The notes: generated by a model from the letters alone, not told the origin. DNA of 44,338 bases from Gemmatimonadota bacterium (GCA_018672475.1 JABHFS010000199.1:1-44338); one strand, 5' to 3'. Shown: positions 9,008-17,648, counted from the first letter of the stretch. A program made the numbers and translations.

Positions 9008-9036
9008 TTGACAATATTGGATATAGGATCTATCGT
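9008..9036 (+). promoter_or_regulatory. Candidate promoter of the sugar ABC transporter operon
   Basis: A perfect TTGACA at 9008-9013 is followed after 17 bases by TATCGT (9031-9036), a four-of-six match to the -10 consensus. A better-looking TATAAA at 9036 is 22 bases away, which is too far. The first operon gene begins about 95 bases downstream. Confidence 0.4.
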
Positions 9037-9129
9037 ATAAAATCTGGATAGGGCTTTCTTCTCCGCGTTTTCGCGTTGCCCAGAAGCTTTCATAATGCAG
9101 TGCCTAACCTCTCAGTACGACCCAAGCCG

Positions 9130-10269
9130 ATGGATACCCGCCGCACAGAACAGCTGACCGCCTGGGCTTTCCTTACGCCAGCACTTGTCGTCTTGGTTGG
9201 GTTCGGACTCTTTCCGATTGGCTATGCTTTCTATGTCAGCTTGCACAAGTGGCGCATAAAGAAAGAAGCGCTGATTGGGTTCGAGCACTATGTCCGTGCT
9301 TTGGGCGATCCCCAGCATTTGGTCTTCTTGCTATTGGGGGTCGGGATCGTCTGGGCTGCTTATCGCTTGCGCAGCCACCTACTCGAACGCGGCTTGCCTT
9401 CTGCCTATGTTTACCTGGCTTGGGGTATCCTTTTGCTGCCCGGCCTTTGGGTGTTGTTCGAGCTGGGTTTGAACGGCTTGGCAGCCACGGGCGATCCGGC
9501 GTTATACAATGGTTTCAAGGTTACTTTTTTCTATGCGATTGGCACCATTCCGCTACAGCTGAGTTTGGCGACCGGTCTGGCTTATTTGCTTTTCAAAAGT
9601 ATGCGGGCCAAAGGCACGTTCCGCATTTTGTTTTTTTTGCCCTATGTCACACCAGTCATCGCCTCGGCCGTGGTCTTCCGAACGATCTTTAGTCCCCACC
9701 CGTCCTCATTAGCCAATCGTTTTTGGAGCACTTTCGGGTTCGAAAACCAACGCTGGCTTTACGAGAGTAAGTCGGTGGTCGCCCTGTTCTTGCAAGGCGT
9801 TGGAATGGAGACTTGGCCTACATGGGTGGACAGTTGTTTTCCCAGTATGGCTTTGACCTCGATCATTCTCTATAACATTTGGGTCTATGTCGGCTATGAT
9901 ACGGTGATTTTGCTGGCCGGGTTGAGCGCTATCCCCAGGCACTATTACGAAGCAGCGGAGATGGATGGGGCCAATGGGTGGCAGGTCTTTCGCCACATCA
10001 CCCTACCCTTGGTCTCCCCCACCCTATTCTTTTTGTCGATGGTGGCGGTAATCGGTACGTTCAAAGCGTTTAACCACATTTACATTATGCGCACGCCTGG
10101 GGCGCGAGAATCCGTCGATGTGCTTAGTGTCGCCATTTTTGACCAGATTTTTGAGTTTCACAACGCCGGTTATGCCTCGGCGATGGCCTTTGTGCTCTTT
10201 GTTGCCATCTTGGTGCTGACACTATTGCAGAATCAGGTGCTTGGCAAGCGGGTGTTCTATGGCGATTAA
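9130..10269 (+). CDS. Sugar ABC transporter permease, MalF-type
   Basis: This is the first of two inner-membrane channel subunits of a CUT1-type carbohydrate importer. The 379-residue protein begins MDTRRTEQLTAWAFLTPALVV, with the typical first helix (LVVLVGFGLFPIGYAFYVSL). Before the core it has an extra hydrophobic segment of roughly 60 residues, so it is longer than the usual 290-300 residues. The EAA loop that contacts the ATPase is seen as YYEAAEMDGANGWQVFRHITLP. I chose ATG 9130 because it gives the family N-terminus. The frame stays open upstream to a TTG at 9076 and a GTG at 9100, and no clear ribosome site decides between them. It overlaps the next permease by 11 bases. No ATPase gene is nearby. 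Confidence 0.88.
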   Translation: MDTRRTEQLTAWAFLTPALVVLVGFGLFPIGYAFYVSLHKWRIKKEALIGFEHYVRALGDPQHLVFLLLGVGIVWAAYRLRSHLLERGLPSAYVYLAWGILLLPGLWVLFELGLNGLAATGDPALYNGFKVTFFYAIGTIPLQLSLATGLAYLLFKSMRAKGTFRILFFLPYVTPVIASAVVFRTIFSPHPSSLANRFWSTFGFENQRWLYESKSVVALFLQGVGMETWPTWVDSCFPSMALTSIILYNIWVYVGYDTVILLAGLSAIPRHYYEAAEMDGANGWQVFRHITLPLVSPTLFFLSMVAVIGTFKAFNHIYIMRTPGARESVDVLSVAIFDQIFEFHNAGYASAMAFVLFVAILVLTLLQNQVLGKRVFYGD

Positions 10270-11095
10270 GGGGGGGAAAACCTGGTTAGTATACGGTGGT
10301 TTAGGGCTAGGTGGTTTAGCGGCGGGTTTTCCTTTTGCGTGGATGTTGCTCGCTTCCTTTATGACCCGGGGAGAGTCGTTGCGCCGGGTCTTTTTGCCCG
10401 AGAGTTTACAGTGGGGCAATTATCTCAAAGCCTGGCAGGAAGCAGATTTCGGTCTCTATTTCGAGAATTCGTTAATTATTGCGGTTATACAGGTAAGCGG
10501 AACCCTGCTCTTTTCGCTGCTGGCGGCGTATCCGTTGGCGCGCATGGAATTTCGTGGGCGGGATACGGTTTTTGCTGGCGTATTGGCTACGTTGATGATT
10601 CCCGAAACCGTGACCATCGTACCCAATTTTCTTACGATCACCTGGTTGCACCGCAACATGCCTTTCGCTTGGCTCAATAATTGGCCGGCGATGACCATTC
10701 CTTTTATGGCCAGCGCTTTTAGTATTTTTCTGTTGCGCCAGTTTATGCGCGGTATTCCCAATGAGTTATGGGATTCAGCGCGCATCGACGGTGCTGGCCA
10801 TGTGCGTTTCCTATTTCAGATTTTGCTGCCCTTATGTCGAGCTCCCCTCCTGACGGTGGGTATGTTTACGTATATTGGTTCATGGAACGCGTTGGCCTGG
10901 CCCTTATTGGTGACCAATACACCAGATTGGCGCCCGATCTCGGTTGGCTTACAGCAATTCGTTAGCGAGGCCGGGGCCGAGGTGCATTTGCAAATGGCCG
11001 GGGCCGTTATTGCAACCGTCCCCGTATTGCTGGCGTACTTTCTTATACAGCGCGAATTCACCGAAGGTATTTCCATGTCTGGACTCAAAGGATAG
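10259..11095 (+). CDS. Sugar ABC transporter permease, MalG-type
   Basis: This is the partner inner-membrane permease of the importer. It has 278 residues with about six predicted membrane helices. The first is near residues 7-30, followed by the periplasmic stretch typical of this family. The EAA loop appears as ELWDSARIDGAGHVRFLFQILLP near residue 180. The ATG at 10259 lies inside the last codons of the upstream permease and gives the usual short cytoplasmic N-terminus; an upstream in-frame TTG would add six residues. Four bases (three untranslated) separate it from the binding-protein gene, so the three genes are one operon. Confidence 0.9.
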   Translation: MAIKGGKTWLVYGGLGLGGLAAGFPFAWMLLASFMTRGESLRRVFLPESLQWGNYLKAWQEADFGLYFENSLIIAVIQVSGTLLFSLLAAYPLARMEFRGRDTVFAGVLATLMIPETVTIVPNFLTITWLHRNMPFAWLNNWPAMTIPFMASAFSIFLLRQFMRGIPNELWDSARIDGAGHVRFLFQILLPLCRAPLLTVGMFTYIGSWNALAWPLLVTNTPDWRPISVGLQQFVSEAGAEVHLQMAGAVIATVPVLLAYFLIQREFTEGISMSGLKG

Positions 11096-11098
11096 ACG

Positions 11099-12421
11099 AT
11101 GAAACTGAAGAATGGGATAGCGGGAGTTCTATGCGCTGTTCTCTCAGCTTGCGGTGGCCAACAAGAGACGACGCAAGAGCAGCAGACCGATATAGAGACA
11201 CTCAACCCCGAAGGTCAAGAGGTTGTCTTCTGGTACCAGCATACCCGCGAACGAGAAGAAGCCCTACAGAAGCTGATCGCCGACTTTAACCAGAGCAATA
11301 GCCACGGAATTAGCGTGCGCGGTGAATATGTCGGTCGCTACGGGGACATTTACAATAAGATGAACGTAGGTATCCAGAGCGGTTCCCTAGCGGCAAGTTT
11401 GGTCGTAGCCTATCAAAACCAGGCGATGGCGTATTATCAGGCCGATGGCATCGTGGATATAATGCCCTATATGGAATCGTCCAAATGGGGTTTTTCGCCA
11501 GAAGAGCGCCAGGATTATGTGCAAGCCTTTCTCCGCCAGGATAATGTTGGCGGCGCACAGATCGGTTTCCCGCCGAATCGCTCGATGGAGTTGCTCTATT
11601 ACAACCTCGACTGGCTGCGCGAGCTAGGCTATGACAAACCGCCAGCGAACTGGGATGAATTCGCGAAGATGTGCCGTTTGGCGAAGCAACGGCCTTTTAG
11701 CAAAAGCAAAGATACTTCGCGCAGCTTAGGTTTCTTGCTCGATATCGACACCAGCCGATTGGCCGCGATGGTCTTCAGTCGCGGCGGCGATTTGGTCAAT
11801 GCAGACGGCACCGCTTATCTCTTGGACTCGCCCGAGGTCAGGGCAGCCTTGGAGTTGATGCGCGAATTATTGGCGGCGGGTGTCATAGACGTCGCCGGTG
11901 AACAGGACGCCGAACTGAACGAGTTTGTCACCGGGCAGATCCTCTTTTCCCAGGATTCTTCCTCCGGCTTGCCCTTTTACAAAAGTGGTATTGAGGATTC
12001 TGGGTTGGATTTCGAGTGGGGTGTGACACATCCGCCGCAGACGGGCGAGACGCCGGTGGTCGACATCTATGGAGCTAGCGTATCGATTTGCGCCAGCACG
12101 CCCGAGCAGCAGTTGGCAGCGTGGTTATTTCTCAAGTGGCTCACCGCGCCCGAGCAGCAGGCAAGATGGGTGCGGGCGAGCAATTACTTTCCGGTGCGCA
12201 AGAGCACGGCCAAAGAGTTGCAGGGTTATTTCGCGGAAAACCCGCACTACGGGGTGGCCTTTAGCATGTTGGACTACGGGAAGTCTGAGCCGACCATCGC
12301 GAGCTATCAGCAAGTGCGACGGTTGATTCAAAAAGCGATGGTTGAGGCGATTGAAGGCGAGAATATGGACCAAGTGCTGGCGAATTTGCAGCTTGCGGCG
12401 AATAAGACGATTGAGCAATAA
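11099..12421 (+). CDS. Extracellular sugar-binding lipoprotein (family 1 solute-binding protein)
   Basis: This is the ligand-capturing lipoprotein of the importer. The 440-residue product begins with a short signal peptide and a lipobox LSAC with Cys18 as the lipidated residue. A glutamine- and glutamate-rich linker follows. The mature part shows the family-1 pattern: EVVFWYQHTREREEALQKLI at the start, later GFPPNRSMELLYYN, and the C-terminal segment AAWLFLKWLTAPEQQARW, typical of UgpB and MalE relatives. The ligand cannot be told from sequence. The directly following sulfatase suggests a sulfated glycan or oligosaccharide; that is inference. Confidence 0.9.
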   Translation: MKLKNGIAGVLCAVLSACGGQQETTQEQQTDIETLNPEGQEVVFWYQHTREREEALQKLIADFNQSNSHGISVRGEYVGRYGDIYNKMNVGIQSGSLAASLVVAYQNQAMAYYQADGIVDIMPYMESSKWGFSPEERQDYVQAFLRQDNVGGAQIGFPPNRSMELLYYNLDWLRELGYDKPPANWDEFAKMCRLAKQRPFSKSKDTSRSLGFLLDIDTSRLAAMVFSRGGDLVNADGTAYLLDSPEVRAALELMRELLAAGVIDVAGEQDAELNEFVTGQILFSQDSSSGLPFYKSGIEDSGLDFEWGVTHPPQTGETPVVDIYGASVSICASTPEQQLAAWLFLKWLTAPEQQARWVRASNYFPVRKSTAKELQGYFAENPHYGVAFSMLDYGKSEPTIASYQQVRRLIQKAMVEAIEGENMDQVLANLQLAANKTIEQ

Positions 12422-12423
12422 GC

Positions 12424-13785
12424 ATGGGCAAAAGTGCTAAAAAGCCGAATGTCATTGTATTTTTCACTGATCAGCAACGGTGGGACACAACCGGCCTGCA
12501 TGGCAACCCGATGGGGCTTACGCCCAATCTCGATCGCCTAGCCCGTGAGCATACGCACGCGGCTCGTTCGTTTACCTGCCAACCGGTTTGCGGCCCGGCG
12601 CGCTCTTGTCTGCAAACCGGGCTCTACGCTACAACGACGGGTTGTCATAGCAATGCCATTCCTCTACCGGATGATAGTCGGACCCTCGCGCATTATTTTG
12701 CCGATGCGGGGTACAATACCGGTTATATCGGTAAGTGGCATCTGCATGAACCGGAGACCAAGGGACCCGTGCCGGCCTCGGCGCGTTTCGGCTATCAGTA
12801 TTGGCTGGCGTCCAATATTCTTGAATTTACTTCTGATGCCTATAATACAGTCCTCTACGATAACGACGAGCAGGAGGTTCATCTGCCCGGTTATCGAGTC
12901 GATGCCGTTACCGATGCGGCGATTCGTTATGTTGATGCGCAAGGCGATGATCCTTTTTTTCTGTTCATATCGTATATTGAGCCACACCATCAGAATCACC
13001 TAGATGACTACCCGCCGCCCGACGGTTATCGGGAAACGTATACCGGTGGTTGGGTTCCGCCTGACTTGGCGGCGCTGGGTGGTTCGACGCAACAGCACCT
13101 AGGCGGCTATTATGGGATGGTCAAGAGGCTAGACGAAGCGTATGGTCGTCTGCACGACGCGCTCAAGAGTTTGGCCATGGACGAAGACACCATTGTCCTC
13201 TTTACTTCGGACCACGGTTGCCACTTTAAAACGCGCAATGGTGAATACAAACGCTCATGCCATGAAAGCTCGATTCGCGTACCAACCGCTTTTACCGGGC
13301 CTGGGTTTCGCGGCGGCGGTCAACTGAAAGAGTTGATTAGTTTGATCGACTTGCCCCCAACCCTATTGGATGCGGCCGGTTTAGAGGTGCCCGAACATAT
13401 GCAAGGCCAATCGCTGATGCCGCTTGTGCGCGATAATGACGCAGATTGGCCCGAAGAGATTTTTGTTCAGATATCCGAAGCACAGGTGGGGCGGGCGGTG
13501 CGAACGCAACGGTGGAAATACGGGGTCGACGCTCCGGAAGCGCATGGGAAAGGTGTGGCGGGGGCTGATCAGTACGAAGAGCAGTATCTCTACGATCTGC
13601 AGGCCGATCCGTATGAACTAAACAACCTAATTGGCTTGGAATCGCATAGAGAAGTCGCACAGATTATGAAAGAACGACTCTTGCGGCGTATGCAGTTGGC
13701 CGGAGAGGTTCCGCCGAGCATAATAGAAGCTCCAGCGGGCCGTGCAGGTCAGCGGAAAGTCAGTATCGAAGAAGCGCGTTCATAG
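12424..13785 (+). CDS. Sulfatase (formylglycine-dependent)
   Basis: This enzyme hydrolyses sulfate esters, probably on a carbohydrate. The 453-residue protein starts with the family's metal-binding motif PNVIVFFTDQQRWD (residues 8-21). It has the C-x-P-x-R signature as CGPAR at residues 56-60, where Cys56 would be converted to formylglycine. The second signature follows in GYIGKWHLHEP, and a metal-site pair in FTSDHGCH. No signal peptide is visible, so the enzyme appears cytoplasmic. It starts 2 bases after the binding-protein stop, so it is probably part of the importer operon. The natural reading is uptake of a sulfated sugar followed by desulfation inside the cell. No activating (FGE or AtsB) enzyme gene is next to it. 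Confidence 0.9.
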   Translation: MGKSAKKPNVIVFFTDQQRWDTTGLHGNPMGLTPNLDRLAREHTHAARSFTCQPVCGPARSCLQTGLYATTTGCHSNAIPLPDDSRTLAHYFADAGYNTGYIGKWHLHEPETKGPVPASARFGYQYWLASNILEFTSDAYNTVLYDNDEQEVHLPGYRVDAVTDAAIRYVDAQGDDPFFLFISYIEPHHQNHLDDYPPPDGYRETYTGGWVPPDLAALGGSTQQHLGGYYGMVKRLDEAYGRLHDALKSLAMDEDTIVLFTSDHGCHFKTRNGEYKRSCHESSIRVPTAFTGPGFRGGGQLKELISLIDLPPTLLDAAGLEVPEHMQGQSLMPLVRDNDADWPEEIFVQISEAQVGRAVRTQRWKYGVDAPEAHGKGVAGADQYEEQYLYDLQADPYELNNLIGLESHREVAQIMKERLLRRMQLAGEVPPSIIEAPAGRAGQRKVSIEEARS

Positions 13786-13850
13786 CGCGTCATAGCGGGA
13801 GCACGCGGGAGCATGGATATTTTGATTTGCCCTATCAGGGAGATAAAACA

Positions 13851-15269
13851 TTGGAAACCCTAAGCTTTGATTTAGCTGTAATCGGTGCCGGACCGGCTGG
13901 CCAAAAGGGAGCAATCCAGGGTGCGAAAGCTGGGAAAAGCGTTGCAATTATAGATCGTATGGGCATGTTGGGTGGCTCCTGCCTGCACCAGGGCACCATT
14001 CCATCCAAAGCATTGCGGATGGCCATATTGGATTTAAGTGGTTTTTTGCAATCGGTTTATTTTGATGGCGAGACCCGTCAAAGCAAACAAGAAATTTCGA
14101 TGGAGGATTTGCAAGTCCGTCTCAATAAAGTGATCGGCGACGAGGACGCCGTGCTGAAAAAACAGTGCGAGGCCAATGGTGTGCAGATGGTCTATGGATC
14201 GGCCCGCTTTGCCGATGAGCACCTTATTGAAGTAAGCAATATCGCTGGTGAGGTCACCCATCAGATCGTTGCGGCCAATACACTTATTAGTACGGGATCG
14301 AGGCCCCGACATCCGATTAATATTCCCAGCGACGATCTGGTCTTTATGGATTCGGATGAAATCTTCCGGATGAAGCGACTGCCCGATAAGATGATCGTCG
14401 TCGGTTGCGGGGTCATTGGTTGCGAGTATGCAACGATGTTTGCCGCACTGGGTATTGAGGTCGTGTTGTTAGATCGTCGGGTGGGTATTATGCGTATGCT
14501 GGACGAAGAGATCGGAGAGATCTTCGCCAATTATATCAAGAAAATAGGTGTTGACCTGCGTCTTGGGCAGGCGATCGAAGAAATCACGCATAGCAAAGAC
14601 GGCCAGGCGATGGTTAAGATGAAGGATGGGGAGGAAGTCATTGCCCCCTGTTTGTTTTATTCTATGGGCCGGATCGCGAATGTCGAGGGAATAGACTTGG
14701 AAAATGCCGGCATTGAGCTCGACAAGCTCGGGAATATTCCGGTCAACGCCCTGTTCCAGACCGCCTGTCCGCACATTTACGCGGCCGGGGACGTTATCGG
14801 GCCTCCGTCCCTTGCATCGACATCAATGGAGCAAGGTCGCTTGGCGGTGCGCAATGCCTTCTTGCTCAGCAGTCACCATTTCCCAGAGATATTCCCTTAC
14901 GGCATTTATACCGTGCCGGAGATATCTAGTGTCGGGCCGACTGAACAGGAGCTACGCGAGAATGGCATCCACTACGAAGTCGGGCGCGCCAGCTATCACG
15001 AAACAGCGCGCGGTCCTATTGCCGGTGATACGACTGGCATGATCAAGCTGATTTTTCATGCTGAAACGCTTGAAGTGCTTGCCGCCCATATCATTGGCAC
15101 CAACGCCACAGAAATCATTCCTCTGGGGCAGATGGCGATCAATTTTCGTGCGCGGATCGACTACTTCGTCGATCAGATATTCAATTATCCGACCTTTGCC
15201 GAAGGATTCCGCATTGCCGCGCTTAATGGCTTGAATAAGGTGCGACCAGCCGATGAGAGTGCGGTGTAA
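13851..15269 (+). CDS. sthA: Soluble pyridine nucleotide transhydrogenase (SthA-like)
   Basis: The enzyme moves hydride between NADPH and NAD+. It belongs to the flavoprotein disulfide reductase family and shows the FAD motif GAGPAG at residues 12-17. In place of the redox CxxxxC pair it has GGSCLHQGTIPSK, the SthA-type motif with only one cysteine (Cys44). That argues for SthA rather than lipoamide dehydrogenase. A second NAD-binding motif is near residue 185 (VGCGVIGCEYA), and the C-terminal dimer domain is present. I chose TTG 13851 because AGGGAG at 13837-13842 is at ideal spacing (8). An upstream TTG at 13827 would add eight residues. The product is 472 residues. Confidence 0.88.
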   Translation: METLSFDLAVIGAGPAGQKGAIQGAKAGKSVAIIDRMGMLGGSCLHQGTIPSKALRMAILDLSGFLQSVYFDGETRQSKQEISMEDLQVRLNKVIGDEDAVLKKQCEANGVQMVYGSARFADEHLIEVSNIAGEVTHQIVAANTLISTGSRPRHPINIPSDDLVFMDSDEIFRMKRLPDKMIVVGCGVIGCEYATMFAALGIEVVLLDRRVGIMRMLDEEIGEIFANYIKKIGVDLRLGQAIEEITHSKDGQAMVKMKDGEEVIAPCLFYSMGRIANVEGIDLENAGIELDKLGNIPVNALFQTACPHIYAAGDVIGPPSLASTSMEQGRLAVRNAFLLSSHHFPEIFPYGIYTVPEISSVGPTEQELRENGIHYEVGRASYHETARGPIAGDTTGMIKLIFHAETLEVLAAHIIGTNATEIIPLGQMAINFRARIDYFVDQIFNYPTFAEGFRIAALNGLNKVRPADESAV

Positions 15270-15714
15270 GCGTCTTATCGCAACGTCAGTGCGGTATTGC
15301 GAAACGCGGATCAGCCGGGTGCGAAAGTGTTCGGTGAGATCAATATTGTAGGTACAATCCGAGCAGATCAAGCGTTTGGTCACCCGACCATCAATAAATG
15401 AACAGCGGCTCATCTCTATAGACGCTGTACTTCTTCGATTTCTCCGTCGGCCTCTTCCCGCGCATCTACCTCACGCCAGTCGACGACTGGCGTGATAATT
15501 CCCCCCAATAGGTTGCGTTTGGGCGTGTAGACTTTGTACTTCATGCCACAGTCGCAGCAGTACGAAAGACCTAGCGCCACGATTGCTGCGCCTTTCCATC
15601 AGTAAGGGGATGGTAGAGTGGGGGTGGGACCCATCGGCAGGGGAAGCCGACAAGATCTAGGTCCTCAGATAAAGATAGCCTGATTTTGGTAAGTACTTTT
15701 GTATTGTATTCCAC
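15270..15714. other. Gap between sthA and the XRE regulator with small cysteine-rich open frames
   Basis: No established gene is seen. On the minus strand there are two short frames with zinc-ribbon-like cysteines. One is at 15416-15580 (listed separately). The second begins at ATG 15413, only two bases after the first one's stop. It runs RCSFIDGRVTKRLICSDC and then continues antisense into sthA, so its real end is unclear. They could be pieces of one decayed gene. The rest of the stretch shows no clear signal. Confidence 0.4.
15416..15580 (-). CDS. Small cysteine-rich hypothetical protein (possible fragment)
   Basis: Reading leftward from a GTG at 15580 gives 54 residues that include SYCCDCGMKYKVYTPKRN and an acidic C-terminus (DAREEADGEIEEVQ). 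The CxxC-like cluster and the following basic stretch look like half of a zinc ribbon. No ATG precedes the cysteines (the first ATG is at 15544), and an in-frame stop lies a few codons upstream. It may therefore be the 3' end of a broken gene. I do not recognise the family. Confidence 0.3.
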   Translation of the reverse strand: MALGLSYCCDCGMKYKVYTPKRNLLGGIITPVVDWREVDAREEADGEIEEVQRL

Positions 15715-16872
15715 CTAGTCGCGTTGTTTAACCAATAATTGATTGCGGGTAGATTCCAACTCTTCGCGCAGCAACTGAATCTCAAAAAGTCGTTTGATGA
15801 TAAAAGAGATGGGCTGGGAAAGCTCGTTTAACATAGATACGATATGCTCGGTGCGCATGGCATTGCCCGAAGAAAGCCCCAGCCCCAACATGCCTTGGCT
15901 AAAAGGAACGTCGATAAGCATCTCGGGGTGGTAGGTTGCGCCCAACGGACCTGACTGGGTCATCTGCAGAAAGCGTTCGTCCGCCTCGCGCTCCCAGACT
16001 TTGTTGCGGTGCCAATGGCTAACCAGGCCGCGCAGTGGAGCGAAGCGTTCGAGCGATTCTTGCAAGTCCGCTACATCTTGGAAGGAGCGATAACCCCGTG
16101 CTTCAGGATAAGCGTGGTATGAAGTCAGCAAGTTCTTTTCGTCGTCGATGACCTGAAGGCCAACGGCTTCGAATTGTAGCCCCATATCTTCGAGCTCGTC
16201 GCCGAGAATACGCACAACCTTGCCTAGGTCGTGCGCCTTTTCGATTTCGAGGCCGGCGCGCTGAACTCGAGAGACCGCTTGTTGGCAACGGCGACCGGTA
16301 ATATCCCGAGTGACGGCCAATCGCACGTTTTCGCTGATATTGCGGCCGGTGATTTCAACGGGGAAAGTGCTGCCATCGCAACGGACCATAAGCACTTCGT
16401 AGGTCTCGGACGAACGGCTGGCGATCATGCGCTGGGTTACAGAACGAGACTGTGGAGCCAGGATTAATTCGATGCCGTTTTTGCCGAGCAACTCTTCTTT
16501 GCGATAACCCAAGAGGTCCGCCAACGTTTGATTGACATAGAGCACTCGGCCGTTTTCGTGGATCACGAAGGCATCGAGCGTATCGGCGATTTGGCGAAAG
16601 CGGTCTTCGCGGACCCCGGGAACTCCGGGGATTGATCCGCCCATATTTGCGGAGGGAATATGGGCGAATATTTCGTTGTCTCCCATCAGAAAGTCTACGG
16701 AGACTCCCAATGCATCCGCTAGATTTTTTAGTGCCGATGACCGCAATTGACGAACTCGGCCAGTTTCGATACGAGAAATAGTGGCCTGGGATACGCCGGA
16801 TAGGGCCGAGAGTGCCTTCTGATTGAGCGATTGTTTTTGTCGTAGTGCTTTTAACGTTCTTCCTAAGGACAT
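15715..16872 (-). CDS. XRE-family regulator with PAS and GAF-like domains
   Basis: This 385-residue protein is a likely one-component sensor-regulator. Residues about 4-60 form an XRE helix-turn-helix (LGRTLKALRQKQSLNQKALS, then SQATISRIETGRVRQLRSSA). Residues about 90-205 form a PAS domain (VIHENGRVLYVNQTLADLLGY, then TFPVEITGRNISE). A third region from about 215 to 350 looks GAF-like, and the C-terminus (RLFEIQLLREELESTRNQLL) could form a coiled coil. No kinase or other output domain is present, so DNA binding is probably the output. The ligand is unknown. The upstream gap is full of palindromes (16896-16997) that may be its own operators. Confidence 0.82.
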   Translation of the reverse strand: MSLGRTLKALRQKQSLNQKALSALSGVSQATISRIETGRVRQLRSSALKNLADALGVSVDFLMGDNEIFAHIPSANMGGSIPGVPGVREDRFRQIADTLDAFVIHENGRVLYVNQTLADLLGYRKEELLGKNGIELILAPQSRSVTQRMIASRSSETYEVLMVRCDGSTFPVEITGRNISENVRLAVTRDITGRRCQQAVSRVQRAGLEIEKAHDLGKVVRILGDELEDMGLQFEAVGLQVIDDEKNLLTSYHAYPEARGYRSFQDVADLQESLERFAPLRGLVSHWHRNKVWEREADERFLQMTQSGPLGATYHPEMLIDVPFSQGMLGLGLSSGNAMRTEHIVSMLNELSQPISFIIKRLFEIQLLREELESTRNQLLVKQRD

Positions 16873-16895
16873 GGACGATTTCTCGGTTGGGGTAT

Positions 16896-16997
16896 CTAAG
16901 ACTGAATATTCAATGATTCTTAGCAGATAACATTAGTTATTGGTATAATATCATGCACAATAAGTGGTAATTTAGATCATGAAGTATAATATTATAC
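16896..16997. promoter_or_regulatory. Palindrome cluster upstream of the XRE-PAS regulator
   Basis: Within 102 bases there are four symmetric elements. CTAAGA (16896-16901) and TCTTAG (16918-16923) are inverted, and the perfect palindrome TGAATATTCA (16903-16912) lies between them. ATAAC-atta-GTTAT is at 16927-16940. The perfect 14-base palindrome GTATAATATTATAC is at 16984-16997, and its half GTATAATAT also occurs at 16943-16951. The 14-mer contains TATAAT on both strands, so it could combine a -10 element with an operator. Regulatory function is inferred. Confidence 0.4.
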
Positions 16998-17020
16998 ACA
17001 GTACTAAATATAAGCTATAA

Positions 17021-17296
17021 AAGACATGTCGCGCTATAGGCGGAAAAGGCGGTAAATACCGCTTAGATCGGGTCGAAACCAAACTGTTTTTCATCCTGAT
17101 GTATGTCAAATGCTATCCTATCTTCGACGTGGCCAGTGTGTTGTATCAGGTGCATCGATCTCGTCCCCATCGTTGGGTGCAAACCTAGTTGTCCGTCTTG
17201 GAACAGGCCTTGGGTTATGGGGGGGTCTTACCCGAGCGCCGCATCGATCAGATCGAATTATTTTTCACCCGTTTCTCTCAAGTCAATGTAGCTTAG
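17021..17296 (+). mobile_element. IS5-family transposase remnant (N-terminal part, with in-frame TAG)
   Basis: The frame from 17021 reads like the N-terminus of IS5-group DDE transposases. It has GGKGGKYRLDRVETKLFFIL, then MYVKCYPIFDVASVLYQVHR (a helix-turn-helix pattern), then SRPHRWVQT, LSVLEQALGYGGVLPERRID and a final FFTRFSQ. A TAG at 17186-17188 interrupts it between RWVQT and LSVLEQAL, where relatives carry a leucine. It ends at TAG 17294 before the first catalytic Asp, so the whole catalytic domain is missing. No start codon or terminal inverted repeats are evident. It abuts an AraC-type fragment in another frame. Confidence 0.75.
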
Positions 17297-17472
17297 ACCA
17301 AGCCAAAAGGTTGCTCGAATCTACTGAGTTGAATATATCGCAGGTGGCGGCGCGGGTGGGGTTTAGCACTTCACAGCATTTTTCGCGCGTCTTTCGCAAG
17401 CACACGGGTTTGTCTCCGGCTCGCTACCGGCTACAAGAACGGGCACAGAAAACACAAACTGAAAAAAGTTGA
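17290..17472 (+). pseudogene. AraC-family regulator, C-terminal helix-turn-helix fragment
   Basis: About 60 codons encode only the second half of an AraC/XylS DNA-binding domain: LDQAKRLLESTELNISQVAA, then RVGFSTSQHFSRVFRKHTGL, then SPARYR and a basic tail. The effector domain and the first recognition helix are absent. The frame is formally open upstream to 17110, but that part is the out-of-frame shadow of the transposase remnant and has no regulator similarity. The fragment therefore seems to have been cut by insertion or deletion at about 17290. It is unlikely to work alone. Confidence 0.75.
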
Positions 17473-17648
17473 CCGAGCCGCGGAATCAGATACAGATTTT
17501 GTTTTTAGACCGATTATTACCCTTGTGCGCTTGGGAAATATTACGCACTTTCAAAACAGCTAAATTGACCACCTCCAGCATGAATAGAATCGATGGCTAA
17601 GGGTCTGGAATAAGGCGGTGTGGGGAGGTAGTTTTTGGCAATTTATAC

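Noticed and set aside
11093..11101. TAG between the permease and binding-protein genes, in frame with the next ATG, as a readthrough fusion
   Set aside because: The downstream gene has its own lipoprotein signal peptide and start, so a fusion would not make sense.
17110..17289. N-terminal 60 residues of an AraC-like frame
   Set aside because: They are a shifted reading of the IS5-type transposase remnant and have no regulator similarity.
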